A stretch of 64,000 bases of DNA from Bidens hawaiensis. Its lineage: Eukaryota; Streptophyta; Magnoliopsida; Asterales; Asteraceae. The position numbers and the translations under genes were made by a program. Position 1 is the first letter of the stretch. Every line of letters starts with the position of its first letter. Location: assembly GCA_021521415.1 (NCBI GenBank), contig JAIQDT010010111.1:1-64000 (forward strand). The letters are read 5' to 3'. Below, piece by piece: positions 20,968 through 32,084 of this stretch. Under the pieces are notes generated by a model, which saw only the letters and a list, made by a program, of their open reading frames with translations, ran no database searches and was not told the origin of the DNA.

Positions 20968-23900
20968 TTAGTTCAAAAGGGCAGCCCAGGCCTCAGTCTT
21001 GGGCACCTTTTGGTTTTCTCTTTGATCATTAACTTTAACAGTTTTCAATTGTTGTTCAGCCACTTGTGAATAAGTTACCGGCTTCTTAGACTTTCGTCTT
21101 AAATAAGCTGCCTGAACAATGTTTGAATTCTTGTTTTGATATATAGGTTCAGTTGGAATGAATTTTGGTTTCACTTGACCGTGTGTCTCATTGATATGAA
21201 ACACCTTCCGAGGATTCACATCAGAGAATAAAATATGAGTATCATCAGCATACGACACAGGTCGTTTCAGAATCTCCTTAACCACTGGAATTGGCTTAGA
21301 TTTATCCTTGATAAAAGGATGAAGATTTTGAAAGTTCTGTTGACTACAATTCTTCACAACATGTCCTTGTTGACCGCATAAAAAACAAGTTCGTATGTCT
21401 ACCTGATGATGTTTAGAAGTAATTGGAATAAATGATGCCGATGATTGATGAAGACTCACATTTTTAGTCATGCTCTTAGCAAACTCATCAGATAATTCAG
21501 ATTTCTTCTTTAAATAAAAATCTAAATTAGAACTGTTTGAAAAACTTTTTAGTGTATCTGTTCCAGTTGACTTAACAAAGTTAATCTTCTTAGCTTGTTT
21601 TAAAAATTGTTTTGCCTTAGTCAATGGATCAGATTGAACTGATGTTTTTGTTTGAGCATACACACGTTCAAGTTCTTGAATTATTGAAGTTTCATTGACA
21701 AAAACACTCTCAATAAGTTCAGGTTTGATAATACTTATTGGAATATCTTGTTCAGTGAACATTGTGTCCATTCCCTTTAACTTAAAAACTCTAGCAGCAG
21801 ATGGCTTAGAACTAGAAGGATTAATGAAACGCATTAAATCCTCATTAGAAATTTTTGATTTAACTGACTTCTTTGCCTTCAAAGAGTTTATTTTCTTTGA
21901 ATTTTCCTTTTTCTCTTGAGATTTGTGTGAAACATACACTGCTTCCTCAAATTCGTGAGGTTCGCACAGAATATGATTAGAACTGGGAATGTTCTTATTC
22001 TTGTGTATAATCTCTGGTTCAAACACATCCTCGATAATGACCTCGTCATTGTGTTCAACAAACACCTTTTTGCTTTGGACATGAGATTTTTGAGGAGCAA
22101 CTTGGGGTTTGACAATTTCAGGTTTAACCATTTTAGGTTTCTCGGAAATCACAGATTCCTTTTGAATCAAATCCTCTTCATTTCTTGCAAAAGGATTAAT
22201 TTTATAATCATTATGAAAAGGTGGTGGAATTTCAACAAAACCTATACCTTTCTTAGAATTTTTTTGTTTTCCAGAAACTTCAATAATTTCATTCAATAAA
22301 AATGAAGAATTTCGAAATTTACCCAATTTGTTCTTCAACTCAAGAACCTCATTCTCAAGCTCTGTTATCTTAGAACGATGTTTCAAGATTTCCTGAAACT
22401 TTTGGTCATTAATGGTCATTATCACAGATAACTCGGCTTTGAGATCGTGATTACTTGTCGACAATGCTTCAATCTTTTCTCGAGATTTCATTTGAGACTC
22501 AAGAGATTGTCGATAAGTGTCCTTAAGCGAAGCAATTTCTCTTATAAGATTATCATTTTGATTTTTCAAAGCTTCTAACTTAGAGTTGTTAGATTCACAG
22601 TCAACACATGATGCTTTACCAAATGAAGTAGAAGAAATAGAATTACTAACCTCATTGATCTTAGCCATGCAAGCAAACATTGATTCAGAAGTCTTGTCGA
22701 AAGAGTCGTCAGAATCAGATCCAGAATCATTATCTGAAGACATCACACTACCAGTAGCATCTTGACAATCTTCATGTAACCCAAACATAGCTAAATTTGC
22801 TTGAACATCATTGCATAGTAGCCGTTATGACCAATCAGTTCCGTCTGCTAACATTGCTTGTGTTGTAGAAGAAGATGGTTTCTTTTCAGCATCACTTCCT
22901 CATGGTGAAGAAGCATTTTGACTTTGACCACGAGGTCCAGTGTATTCTTTTCTTGGTTTGTCACATTCCTTCGCGAAATGCCCGAATTCTTGACAATTAT
23001 AACACTTCACCTTTAATTTGTCAAAACCCAACTTCTTGTTTAATGCTAGAAGATCTTTTCCAGTTCTCTGCATGAATCTTTTAACTTTACGAACGATCAT
23101 GGCCATATTCCATTTCAAATCCATGATCTCTAGATCATCCGGATCTATCTGATCATAATCCTCATCAGTTAACTCACTTGTGGCAATTTTACTACTCACC
23201 AAGTTTTCATATGAAGACATAAATGCCGTCAGAAAAGCAAAGTTTTGCTCAGCTTCCTTCATATTCACACTAGGTGGTGTAGCAAATGGATTGGTACTAG
23301 TAGAACTTCCAGAACCACCTGAATTACCAGCAGAGTAGAAACAGACTTTTGGATCATTAAATATAGCAGATTATTTTTCACTTGCGGCATGAGTAAGAAA
23401 AGCAGTGATTGGTGAGATTGTTGAACTGAGAGGCATACTTCCACCATAGAAAGCTGGATCTTGATTTTCTTTGGAAGATTTTTGACACTTAAGATCATAG
23501 TCTCTAGCTTCGATCTTTTGTAGAAATTCAAGTGCTGTCAAATCTTCATTCAGAAAATAATCATTCTCTTTCAAAACCATGAGAAATGTTGAGTAGGAAC
23601 TTGGAAGCACACTCTTGATAGTGTCAATTTTATCTCTTTCAGAAATTTCCATTTTCATCTTGTCCATTTCAGCAATTAAATGACTAAATCTTGTAGTCAT
23701 CTCTTCAACTGTTTCTCCTTTCAATAAGTTAAAGTTTCGAAATTGAAACTTGAGCATCACTTTCTTACTCTCAGCTGTGTTTCCCATGCTTCTCATACGC
23801 AGATGTTGAAACAAAGATGCACATCTCTTGATACTTCCAACTTGATGAAAGATATTCTCTGGTAAAGCCATAGTCAAAGTAGAATATGCTTTTATCTCGA

Positions 23901-24183
23901 TTTCTAAAGCTTTCTTCTCTTCTCGTGAGTATTGAGAGACAGCTTTAGGAGTATACCCAATAGTATCATCACCAATCATTGGTGCAACATAAACCTCATC
24001 AAGACAATATGAGCAGTCAGGATGCACAGAACCCAAATGTGCACGAAACCGAGGTTCCAACTTGGCAAAGTCACTGAACTTCATCAATCTTGGACATTTA
24101 AAATGTGAACCTATCTCGGTATCAAGTTGCAACATCTGTTGCATCAACATATTTTGAGACGCCAATGCATACATACCAGCCAT
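20968..24183 (-). pseudogene. Copia gag / nucleocapsid with three internal stops
   Basis: A single minus frame begins MAGMYALASQNMLMQQM. The first 250 residues are the capsid-like UBN2-type gag domain. A CCHC zinc knuckle (CYNCQEFGHFAKEC) follows at about 23000. Next come an acidic serine-rich patch, a long coiled coil (about 22620-22260; EALKNQNDNLIREIASLKD) and a second knuckle CFLCGQQGHVVKNC at about 21395-21350. The frame is interrupted by stops at 23371-23373, 22900-22902 and about 22824-22826; all three parts are otherwise in the same frame, so these are point mutations. It ends AWAALLN-stop just before the protease frame. Gag packages element RNA into particles. Confidence 0.88.
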
Positions 24184-25341
24184 ATTTGAAAAATAAACAA
24201 GTGTACAGTTATAGCGAACTACACTCTGTGTTTAACGAATCAATGAACAATGTTTAGCGAACTGTGAAAAGTTGTAGCGAACTGTGAACAGTTGTAGCGA
24301 ACTTTGAACAGTTGTAGCGAATCAATCCTTAACGAAGTTAAGACTGATCAATAATGGAGTATCTTAACGAATCAAAAGTCAACTTAACGAGTCAACTTAA
24401 CGAATCACAAATAAGGTTAACGAATCACCCAAATGGAGAAACAGATAACGAATGAAGTGTAGGTTTAACGAATCACCAGTCAATGTAACGAGTTGACCAA
24501 GTCAACTTAATGAATTGATCGAACGAATTATAATGAATCAGTTCAACGAATCAGATAATAATCAGTAACGAATCGCCAAAATAAACTTAGCGAATAAGCT
24601 AACGAATCAGCTACAGTTGATAACGAATCAACACTATAGCGAATCAGGTTGTTACAACCGTTTGTAACAAACTCTGACACCTTATGCCACGTGGCAAAGG
24701 TTGTTATGACACAAATTCCAAGACAAACACATGTCAAACGAATCAGTTATCTAGTTAACGAACTAGATGACACAAATTGATTAACTCACATGAATCAGTT
24801 AGCGAACTGATTAGCGAATGGCAAGAACTGATAGCGAATCAAATTAAATAACATAGCGAATCGCCTGAAATCTTATAACGAATCGCATTCATCTTCAAAT
24901 CTTCAAACATTCAAAAAACAATTTTCCAGAAATATGAAGATCAACCCAAATCAAACCCAGAAACTTATCGATTCCAGATTCGTAATACTCACTCAATTCT
25001 TAACCAAACTTAACAAGTAATATACCAAAATGCTCGTGATCACAACGCGAATTCAGCTCAACACATCTCATAACCGATTATCATAATATGCTAATCAATT
25101 TCAACCAAAACCAATCCCCTGTTTACGGACTCAAACCGAAAACACAATAAACATCACAATCCAATCCACAATCCAATTCCACTTACCTAAACACCAATAA
25201 TACCTTAACTAAAACAGATTCACTCTAATCCATCCAGATTCAATCCAAATCAGCTCAAATTGATTCAAAATCAATCCAAACAGAAAATAAACATGAAAAC
25301 TATAACAATAACAATCAAACCAAGCGAATTGAGCCCCGAAA
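24184..25341 (-). other. 5' leader of the Copia element
   Basis: 1.1 kb between primer site and gag ATG. Bases 24225-24890 hold about thirty copies of TAACGAATC, TAGCGAACTG and related words. The tract GTAGCGAACTGTGAACAGTT repeats four times at 24265-24320. Bases 24900-25330 are CAAATC-rich without a frame. The leader is where packaging and translation signals would lie. Confidence 0.65.
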
Positions 25342-25353
25342 GCTCTGATACCA
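25342..25353 (-). other. Primer binding site (initiator Met-tRNA)
   Basis: On the minus strand TGGTATCAGAGC, complementary to the 3' end of initiator Met-tRNA, two bases from the 5' LTR end. It is extended as TTTCGGGGC downstream. Confidence 0.9.
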
Positions 25354-25585
25354 CTTGTTTGATCCCTTTTTATCTCGTTCTAATCAATATCTATATGTTA
25401 ATATTAATTATCCGGATCTAACTCTCTAATACCTTAGTTCGATTGCTATTAGTATGTAGTATATATTATCAGTATGTATGTATGTAATTATAATGTTAAT
25501 TTGAGTGAGAGAGATCTGCAAATACGTTAATACCTTAATTAATTTCTCTCTCTACTTCCTTTTATTACAAGTGAACAGTGGTTCA

Positions 25586-25595
25586 CTATATATAG
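25586..25595 (-). promoter_or_regulatory. TATA-like box of the Copia promoter
   Basis: CTATATATAG lies about 320 bp into the LTR in transcription order, right after the hairpin array. The word is palindromic, so orientation comes from the element, not from the box. Confidence 0.55.
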
Positions 25596-25605
25596 AAGGC
25601 GACCT

Positions 25606-25803
25606 GGTTCGCTAACATCCCCTAGCGAACCAGCATCCCCTTCGTTAAATAAGTTAACTTAACGAACCTCCCCCTGATTCGTTAACATCCCCTAACGAAT
25701 CAGGAGGGAATACATTATAATATCTTAGTTCGCTAACATCCCTAGCGAATTGGACTTAACCTTAACGAACTAGTCTTAGTTCGCTAACATTCCTAGCGAA
25801 CTA
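25606..25803. promoter_or_regulatory. Five-hairpin array in the 5' LTR
   Basis: Same array as 11302-11499. Five of the nine LTR differences fall inside the array; some weaken a stem (TAGCGAATTGG, TAACTTAACGAA). Confidence 0.8.
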
Positions 25804-25919
25804 GACATAACTTTAACGAATTAGATAAATATAAACATAAAATATTACATTAAAATATCAAATAAACATTAATGATAATTACAAAGACTCTAGACGCAAA
25901 ACCGTGCACTAACACTTAT

Positions 25920-26485
25920 ACTCAGCGTATAAGTTATACGGAGAAACTTATACGTGGACTGACTTATATGTAGGATGACTTATGCGTTGGGTTGACTTAT
26001 ACGCCCAATGACTTATACGGGCCTAAGTGATTATCCAAATAAACGAAAGATATATGACGTATACATATGTAAACGATAGATATGGACTTATATGTTATAT
26101 AAGCTTCGAATATTAAAATAATTAATAACGAAAGGTAACGTTTAAAACAGAAATGACCTAGAAAGAAAGATTGGACTTCTGTTTTCTGATAAGGTTTTTA
26201 GTAAAGACTTATTAAAAAAAATAATTTTTTTCCAGCCAGGGGCTCTGCCCATTGAACCTCGCTTCCAGGGGCGCTGCCCTGGCCCCCCGTATCTAGGAGT
26301 TACAATAACCTAGAAATATGATATAGATAGGGCTAGTTAATTGATACATATAATTGTTATACAGTTAGCCGTGCCCAGTTAAGGAAATGAGTTACCATTA
26401 ACTCTGAAAGGAATCGGACCCAGGTGAGTCTCTAGCCCCTTTCCTTGTTATGTTTTCGGGGCTGTGTGCGTACTCGATGTGATTG
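25920..26485 (+). repeat. Gypsy solo LTR, segment 2 of 3
   Basis: It continues from 11051. It starts with the rest of the CTTATACG/CGTATAAG word cluster (to about 26105), then the GC-rich CCAGGG hairpins (26225-26290), a TTATACAGTTAGCCGTGCCC block shared with the LTR at 3257-5231, and the splice-donor/hairpin module at 26421-26463. It is cut by the CACTA element after 26485. Confidence 0.75.
26421..26463 (+). promoter_or_regulatory. CAG|GTGAGT donor-like site with AGCCCC/GGGGCT hairpin
   Basis: CAGGTGAGT (26421-26429) matches the plant 5' splice-site consensus and is followed by a stem AGCCCC (26434-26439) / GGGGCT (26458-26463). The same module occurs at 3920-3878 (minus) and, with a longer loop, at 42895-42946 and 50340-50391. 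Confidence 0.6.
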
Positions 26486-26509
26486 CACTACTACACAAAT
26501 AGGCATTTG

Positions 26510-26950
26510 CCACTGATTTTTGCTACGGAAAAAATTGGTGGCAATTTTTGCTACCAATTTGCTATGGATTAGCTAGGGACATGTTTTGCTTCGATTTTGC
26601 TAGGAATATTCCATAGCAAAAAAAAATTCATAGCAAAATCCGTAGCGTACTTGAGAAAATAAATATTAAAAAAAATGACCTCATAAAAATGGTAGCAAAA
26701 TGCGTAGCAAACTTGAGAAAATAAACATTATAAAAATGATTTCATATAGTCGGTAGCAAAATTCATAGCAAATTTGAGAAAATATGTATCAAAAAAATAA
26801 TTTCAAGAAATTGGTAGCAAAATCCGTAGCAAATTTAATAAAAGAGATATTAAAAACCATATAAAATAAAGTTACCGTAGCAGAGTTCATAGCAAATTTC
26901 AAAAATAAAAGAATAAAATAATATACATAAATTACATTGCAAAATGAGTC
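26510..26950. repeat. CACTA left subterminal word array
   Basis: Roughly fifteen copies of GTAGCAAAAT, ATAGCAAATT and complements such as TTTGCTACG. Together with 32090-32600 these are the presumed transposase-binding repeats. Confidence 0.8.
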
Positions 26951-27289
26951 GTGAAAAAAATTAGATATTTAAAACTAGGTTTTAATAATTCATAGCAAAG
27001 TTACAATACCTTTGTCAACTCCGATTTTTGTAAACTTGTTTTACCTTTGACTTATCTTTAAATTAGATCTTCAAAAATAATAAACTCATAGGGTAAGGAT
27101 CCTAAGAGAAATATTAAAAAATTGAGAACTTTGAGAACCATTTTGTGTCACACTTAAAAACCTTTAAAAAAAATATTGGCAATTGGTGTGTATGACATAC
27201 CACAACGTCTATATACATTACAAGAAAACTACAACATGATCTTTTAAGGGTCATAATATTCGTACATCATCTCTAAAGACTCACAGACC

Positions 27290-27420
27290 CTAAATACGAT
27301 CGTATAGGAGTTATACGATCGTATGGAACCCAACGTGATAAAAGTACAACAGAAATACACTGAGCGTGCAGGTGTACATAGTTTGACTCGTATGACTCCC
27401 ATACGATCGTATGAAAAAAA
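27290..27420. repeat. CATACGATCGTATG palindromes, left group
   Basis: Four ATACGATCGTAT-type palindromes (for example 27296-27307, 27316-27327, 27398-27409). Related words reappear at 29409-29620 on the far side of the solo LTR, so they formed one region before that insertion. Confidence 0.6.
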
Positions 27421-27637
27421 ACAAAAGCCAGAATTGATTGAGTTGAGTCGTGTGTGTTAAAAAATGTGATAGTATACAGATATGGTTTTACGCAACGACA
27501 CAATACAATATTCCGGACGTGATATAATATTCAATGTATTATTTGACACGACACAATATTCTGGACATGATATAATATTCTACCGGTTTTAATATAAACA
27601 CAAACGAGACTAGTGTTTTTTTCATTCAAAGTTATAC

Positions 27638-29378
27638 TGATGTGTGAAAATGTATAATATAAATAAAGAACGAATCACAATTAAGCTTTAAATTTATAAA
27701 AAAGAAAATCCTATTGAAACCACACAAAACCGGCAAGTGTACCGATCATAAATAGTATAGCATCAAGGAAGTCCGGATGTCGAACTCAAAGACACGTGAA
27801 AACGTTTATGATTAAGAAAACTCTAACCAAGACTTACCAAAATAATATTTATTTAATTTTTAAGATTTTATTTAACTACTTAAATTAATTTAACTAAACG
27901 AAAACGTTTGACAAAACACTTTTAGAAAACTTTGATTTAAATTCAATATGTAGTGATAAAAACGTCTACCTAGGAATGAATCATGTTGACAGAAATAACA
28001 AGACAACGGATTGAAAATATTCAAGACACCGGTTATAAAAGATGACACAACTAAAACTTTTTTAAGAAAGTCAAATTACCTCTCAGTCTCTCTAACAATC
28101 TCTAACTTATTTTAGTTGATTTTTAAAGAATAAACCGGAAAACAATTATTAACGTGTTCAAATACCGACTCACCTCTCGGTCTCACCGACACACTAGCCT
28201 AATGGAAACGAATACTACGCAACCAAGGATAGAGGAACAATTTAACTTAACCCAAATTAAACCAACTAATTGCACATAAACACTCAACTTGACAAGACAA
28301 AAACCCGCTCTCGCGCGGTCTTAATTCTAACAAGTAAAAGCAACGAGAGACAATATTACTTCTTATCACCTCTCGGTCTCAAAGAAGGTGTATTTTAACT
28401 GATTTTAGATGATTATATTACCCACTTATCCCTACGGTTGTACTTCCCGCAAATAAACCCAAAACACCAAGTAAAGAGCTTAACAAGCAATCAATTAATC
28501 AAAACCGATTCAATTAACTAATACAAGAGGATTATAAGTAATAACAAATAAAACACAGCCATCATACACAATCTAATTCATGGTTTAGTTAAACTTTACA
28601 TCAATAATTTAAGTCTTGAACATTAACAATCCATTAAACAAGTTAAAACCACTCAACAATCATCTATCCTAGGTAGAACAAACAAGTTTAGCTACTCATT
28701 AATTTTGGACAGCCATGCATACTCAAGAAAAACACCATAAACATCATCATAAACATTATAAAACTCATTCAAGATCCAAACAATATCAATAACAAGACAA
28801 ACAATCAATCAATTGCAAAACAACTCAAAACAAAAGATCAATTCAATTAAATTAGGGTTCTTGAAAAGTAAATAAAGTTTATGAATGTTTTACTAAGTAT
28901 TATGGCTGAGATCTTTGCTTGTTAAAAGCCCCTAGCTGCTGCCCCAATGCTTCCTTCTTCCTTCTCCAGCCGCCAAAAGACCACAGCCGCCTTGCTTCTT
29001 CCTTTTTTCTTTCTTCTTTGGCCGGCGGCTGCTGTTCCGATCGCAAGCCTATGTTAGGGTTTTTGGCTTCTTTGATTTCGGGTATAATGGATGAATAATG
29101 GCAGATTACTCCTTCAATTAACTTAATATAATATTATATAAGGCCTTTAAGATGTGGGCTTGGGTCGGGCCTTGACTTATAAGTTTGAAAGTTGCACAAT
29201 TAGGCCCCTAAACTCTTCAATTTAACTCTTTTTTCCACCAAACTTCACAACCTACAAGTAAACAATTATATTTGTAAAATCAAGCATAAACAAACCATAA
29301 AACTTAATAAATACACTAAAAAGCAATTAAAACAAGATTAAAATGATACGGAAAGTAAGTGTGTTTCACTACACATCA
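27638..29378 (-). mobile_element. Solo LTR, copy B, duplication TATAC
   Basis: 1741 bp, TGATGTGTGAA...ACTACACATCA, flanked on both sides by TATAC (27633-27637, 29379-29383). It is homologous throughout to copy A at 7963-9695 and sits inside the CACTA element, so it is younger than that insertion. No internal domain. Confidence 0.9.
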
Positions 29379-29399
29379 TATACCGTTTTTCAAAACTCA

Positions 29400-29625
29400 C
29401 ACCCTAAAAAAAGATCGTATAGTTGCTGGTTGTTTAAAAAACTCACCAACCCAAAGTTCAAACGGTCTTCAAAGTTGCTGGTTGTAAAAAAAATCTCATA
29501 TGATCGTATAGTTTCCATACTATCGTATGAAATGTTCCTGGACAGCAGACAAAGGCTGCGAAAAACTGACAAATTATGTAGTCTTATACGATCATATAAG
29601 AGCCATACAATCATATGGAGTCAAG
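29400..29625. repeat. CATACGATCGTATG palindromes, right group
   Basis: Diverged copies (GATCGTATAG, CATACTATCGTATG, TATACGATCATATA, CCATACAATCATATGG) continue the left group. Open frames on either strand here are by-products of the repeats. Confidence 0.5.
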
Positions 29626-29756
29626 GGTGTATGGATAAGTCAAAGGGCGTGTAGATAACAAGAGCCTCTATTAAACATAATATGACATGTATGACACACT
29701 GTATGTTAGCCGATCATAATAATTCAAATTTTATTATAATTAAATATTAATATTAT

Positions 29757-29810
29757 ACATACATATATATATATATGTGTGTGTGTGTGTATGTATGTAT
29801 TTACAATAAC
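29757..29810. repeat. TA / TG / TATG microsatellite
   Basis: ACATACATATATATATATATG followed by GTGTGTGTGT and ATGTATGTATG. Confidence 0.9.
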
Positions 29811-29825
29811 TATTATTTTTTTAAG

Positions 29826-30150
29826 CAACCAACAAACATAGAATGTCTAGGTACTTCGTACAGGGTGACTTAATGGCACAAGACCACCGCTAACTAGCCC
29901 AACCTAGCCATACGGAGCCCTTAAGCGCCTCCAAGTTATCTCCAGTTCTGGGAAACCCACTTGTCCGAAGGCCCACTTGTGTTAAAATCCGGACTCCCTC
30001 AAGTTCAAACTTCAAACTAGAGATCATAAAAATCCCGGTTTTCCTTTATTGAGCCACCCATGTCCTCCCCAAAATGTTGTAAGTGGGGTTTGAACTTGGG
30101 TCTTCATTAAGAAACTCATACTTTATATCACTACACCACATTGAAAAGGA
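29826..30150 (-). mobile_element. tRNA-derived SINE-like element
   Basis: Read on the minus strand from 30150: a promoter-like A-box region (GGTGTAGTGATATAAAG), a B box AGTTCAAACCCC about 45 bases on, a GC-richer body and a 3' end TTGTTGGTTGCTTAAAAAAA. An RNA polymerase III promoter at the 5' end and an A-rich 3' tail are SINE hallmarks. A clean duplication was not identified. Confidence 0.55.
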
Positions 30151-30799
30151 AAACAAAAAACTACTTTTATTCCTGATTAAATGAGTTCATATTATACCAT
30201 GTCATAATATTTATCATTTTGAATATACTTTTAATTTTTTAACACCAAAACTATATGTAAATATTTTTTTCTTATTTCCTTAGGGTAGTTTCCCTCCGAT
30301 CCGCTCAAATCCAAATCCAAATCCAAATCCAAATTTCAATTTCCCTCCTTAGCTCACTCCTAAACTCTAATCTACCGCTCACACCCATCTACTCTATTTT
30401 TCACCCGCTTTTTGCCCTATTCTCGCTTCATCACTAAAAGACCCACCTTGAACCACCATCATACCACCAGGCGACGTGAATCACCAGCGCTATTGCTGAC
30501 AAATCACCACCACAAAAGGGTTTAAATGGTTTTTTATGAGACGAAATCGAACTCTTTTTTTGGTACACTTGTTATGGATTATCATTTTTTTGCGAATTTG
30601 TCTTCTTTGGTTTGTTAATTTTCTTTTAATTTTCAAGTTTCTAATTACAAAGTAGTTTGTTAGAAACCTGGACTATGATGTAAGTGCCTTGGTTTAATAT
30701 TTGTGATTCATGGTAGTTTGCTGTAATTACAATGTATATAACTTAATTAAGAGTATAAACATTATTAATCAGTTTTTTTTTTTTTGAAAGACTATCAGT

Positions 30800-31890
30800 G
30801 GGGAAGTTGAGGAAACACATTGAAGCGGCATACTAAGTTTGGTGAAGTCTGGTTACAAAAGACATGCAAAGAAAAGGCCTAGACCCCTATATAAGTCGTC
30901 GCTTTGTAGCAGATGTGGATTTGGTAGAAGCCGATGATATGGAAGACATTATTCAAGAGAAAAATGTGGATTGGGTTGACACAAAGACGGGTGAAGCTTA
31001 TGTAAGTCTCGCTACTTTGTAAATGCCCGTTTTTTTATTGTTTAGTTATATAATGTTAATGTACTTATTGTTTTTGCTCCCATCATAGGAATTATATAGG
31101 AAACTGGTTGTAAAGAAGTATGGAGATGACGCTAGATTACACCAAGAATTCGTTATGCAATTATGGTCAAGCATTGTGGGGGGAGGAAAACATCAGTTGT
31201 ACGTGACTAGTAGCATCACCGGCCCGTATGTCGTGTTGTCGTGTGCACCATCAAAACTAAGTACGGGTAGTTCCTTTCCATCGGAAGAAGTAATAAGGTT
31301 TGTATTCTCTATTAGAAAACTTCATATAGATTTTGGTCTTCTATTCGTCCCAATCAGGCGTGTCCATTGGGTACAACATGGAACCAGACCAATTACACAT
31401 GGGTTAGTCAGGGTTTTGAAATGTGCTTTATGGGACGAGTTCATGGGTTTCACTGGTGTGTTAAAAACTAAAAACCGTGACGAACAGTTTGGTATCCAGA
31501 TTATACCAAAACTGGTCGTATGAAACCAGATCAGAACGCCAAGTATTATTTAATTTATATAAGGTTTAATGTTAAACAAAATAGATAACTTACCAACTAG
31601 TTACACACATTTACAAACTAGTAAATTCGATATGTACAAGAAGCTTTTTTTTTATATAACATTGAACATTGATATGTTTTTAAGAATGATGTACGGATTT
31701 AATACAATTGCAGGTGCAACAGTTGGTGAAAAAAAAACCGAGTTAAAGTAGCTGAGTTGGAACGAGAAAAAGTAGAAAAACATGCTATGTTGAAAAAAAT
31801 TGAAGAAATTGCGAGAGTGATTGCTCAAATGAGTGAGAAACTTCGATTGAAATCAGCTACAAAACTTTCCACCAAGTTAAGATATATCGA
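30800..31890 (+). pseudogene. CACTA transposase-like gene (plant Ptta/En-Spm type), broken
   Basis: At least three exons can be traced. Exon 1 runs to 31001 (DPYISRRFVADVDLVEADD...TKTGEAY), then GTAAGT at 31002 and CATAG ending at 31088. Exon 2 continues in frame (ELYRKLVVKKYGDDARLHQEF...MQLWSSIVGGGKHQLYVTSS...SEEVIR) to about 31292, with a donor-like GTTTGT next. An acceptor ATTGCAG ends at 31713, and exon 3 is a charged coiled coil (ELEREKVEKHAMLKKIEEIA) after a premature TGA. The layout matches the small En/Spm-type plant transposase: a conserved block with a G-rich W..GG motif and a C-terminal coiled coil. The upstream exon is out of frame at about 30830-30870. It probably once bound the TAGCAAAA words. 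Confidence 0.7.
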
Positions 31891-32084
31891 AATTTCAGTT
31901 TTTGTTTTATTACTTTTTGAAAGATTTGGATATTTTTTGTATAACATTTTGATATTTATACTATTTGGTTTGAATATGTATCTTTGACTTTATAAAATTT
32001 GTATAATGTTTACATGGAAAAGTAGAAAAATATTTAAAAAAACTAGAAAAAATATAAAAATATATAGCTAAATCTAAAGCTAAA

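Larger units (their letters stand above)
11052..25914 (-). mobile_element. Complete Copia-class LTR retrotransposon, SIRE-like layout
   Basis: It has 559-bp LTRs at 11052-11610 and 25356-25914, each TGTTTG...TAACA, and the duplication CTTAT on both sides (11047-11051, 25915-25919). All coding is on the minus strand: 5' LTR, Met-tRNA primer site, a 1.1-kb leader, gag, pol in Ty1 order (protease, integrase, RT, RNase H), a 2.9-kb non-coding stretch, a large extra frame, polypurine tract, 3' LTR. I count nine differences between the LTRs (about 98.4% identity), so insertion is fairly recent. Gag-pol carries stops and frame changes and could only move with help. Size (14.9 kb), a two-zinc-knuckle gag with coiled coil and an extra 3' frame point to the SIRE/Maximus group. 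Confidence 0.93.
25356..25914 (-). repeat. 5' LTR of the Copia element
   Basis: 559 bp with nine differences from the 3' LTR. Transcription would start after the TATA-like box at 25586-25595 on the minus strand. Confidence 0.93.

Noticed and set aside
21955..22299. 114-codon plus frame rich in F, N and I
   Set aside because: Antisense of the Copia gag linker; composition follows the gag frame.
17579..24183. Endogenous pararetrovirus
   Set aside because: Domain order (protease, integrase, RT, RNase H), LTRs and target duplication are those of a Ty1/copia retrotransposon; no movement-protein domain.
30090..30150. Possible tRNA gene (A and B box-like sequence)
   Set aside because: No acceptor stem or anticodon arm; it continues into a longer body and A-rich tail, so a SINE fits better.
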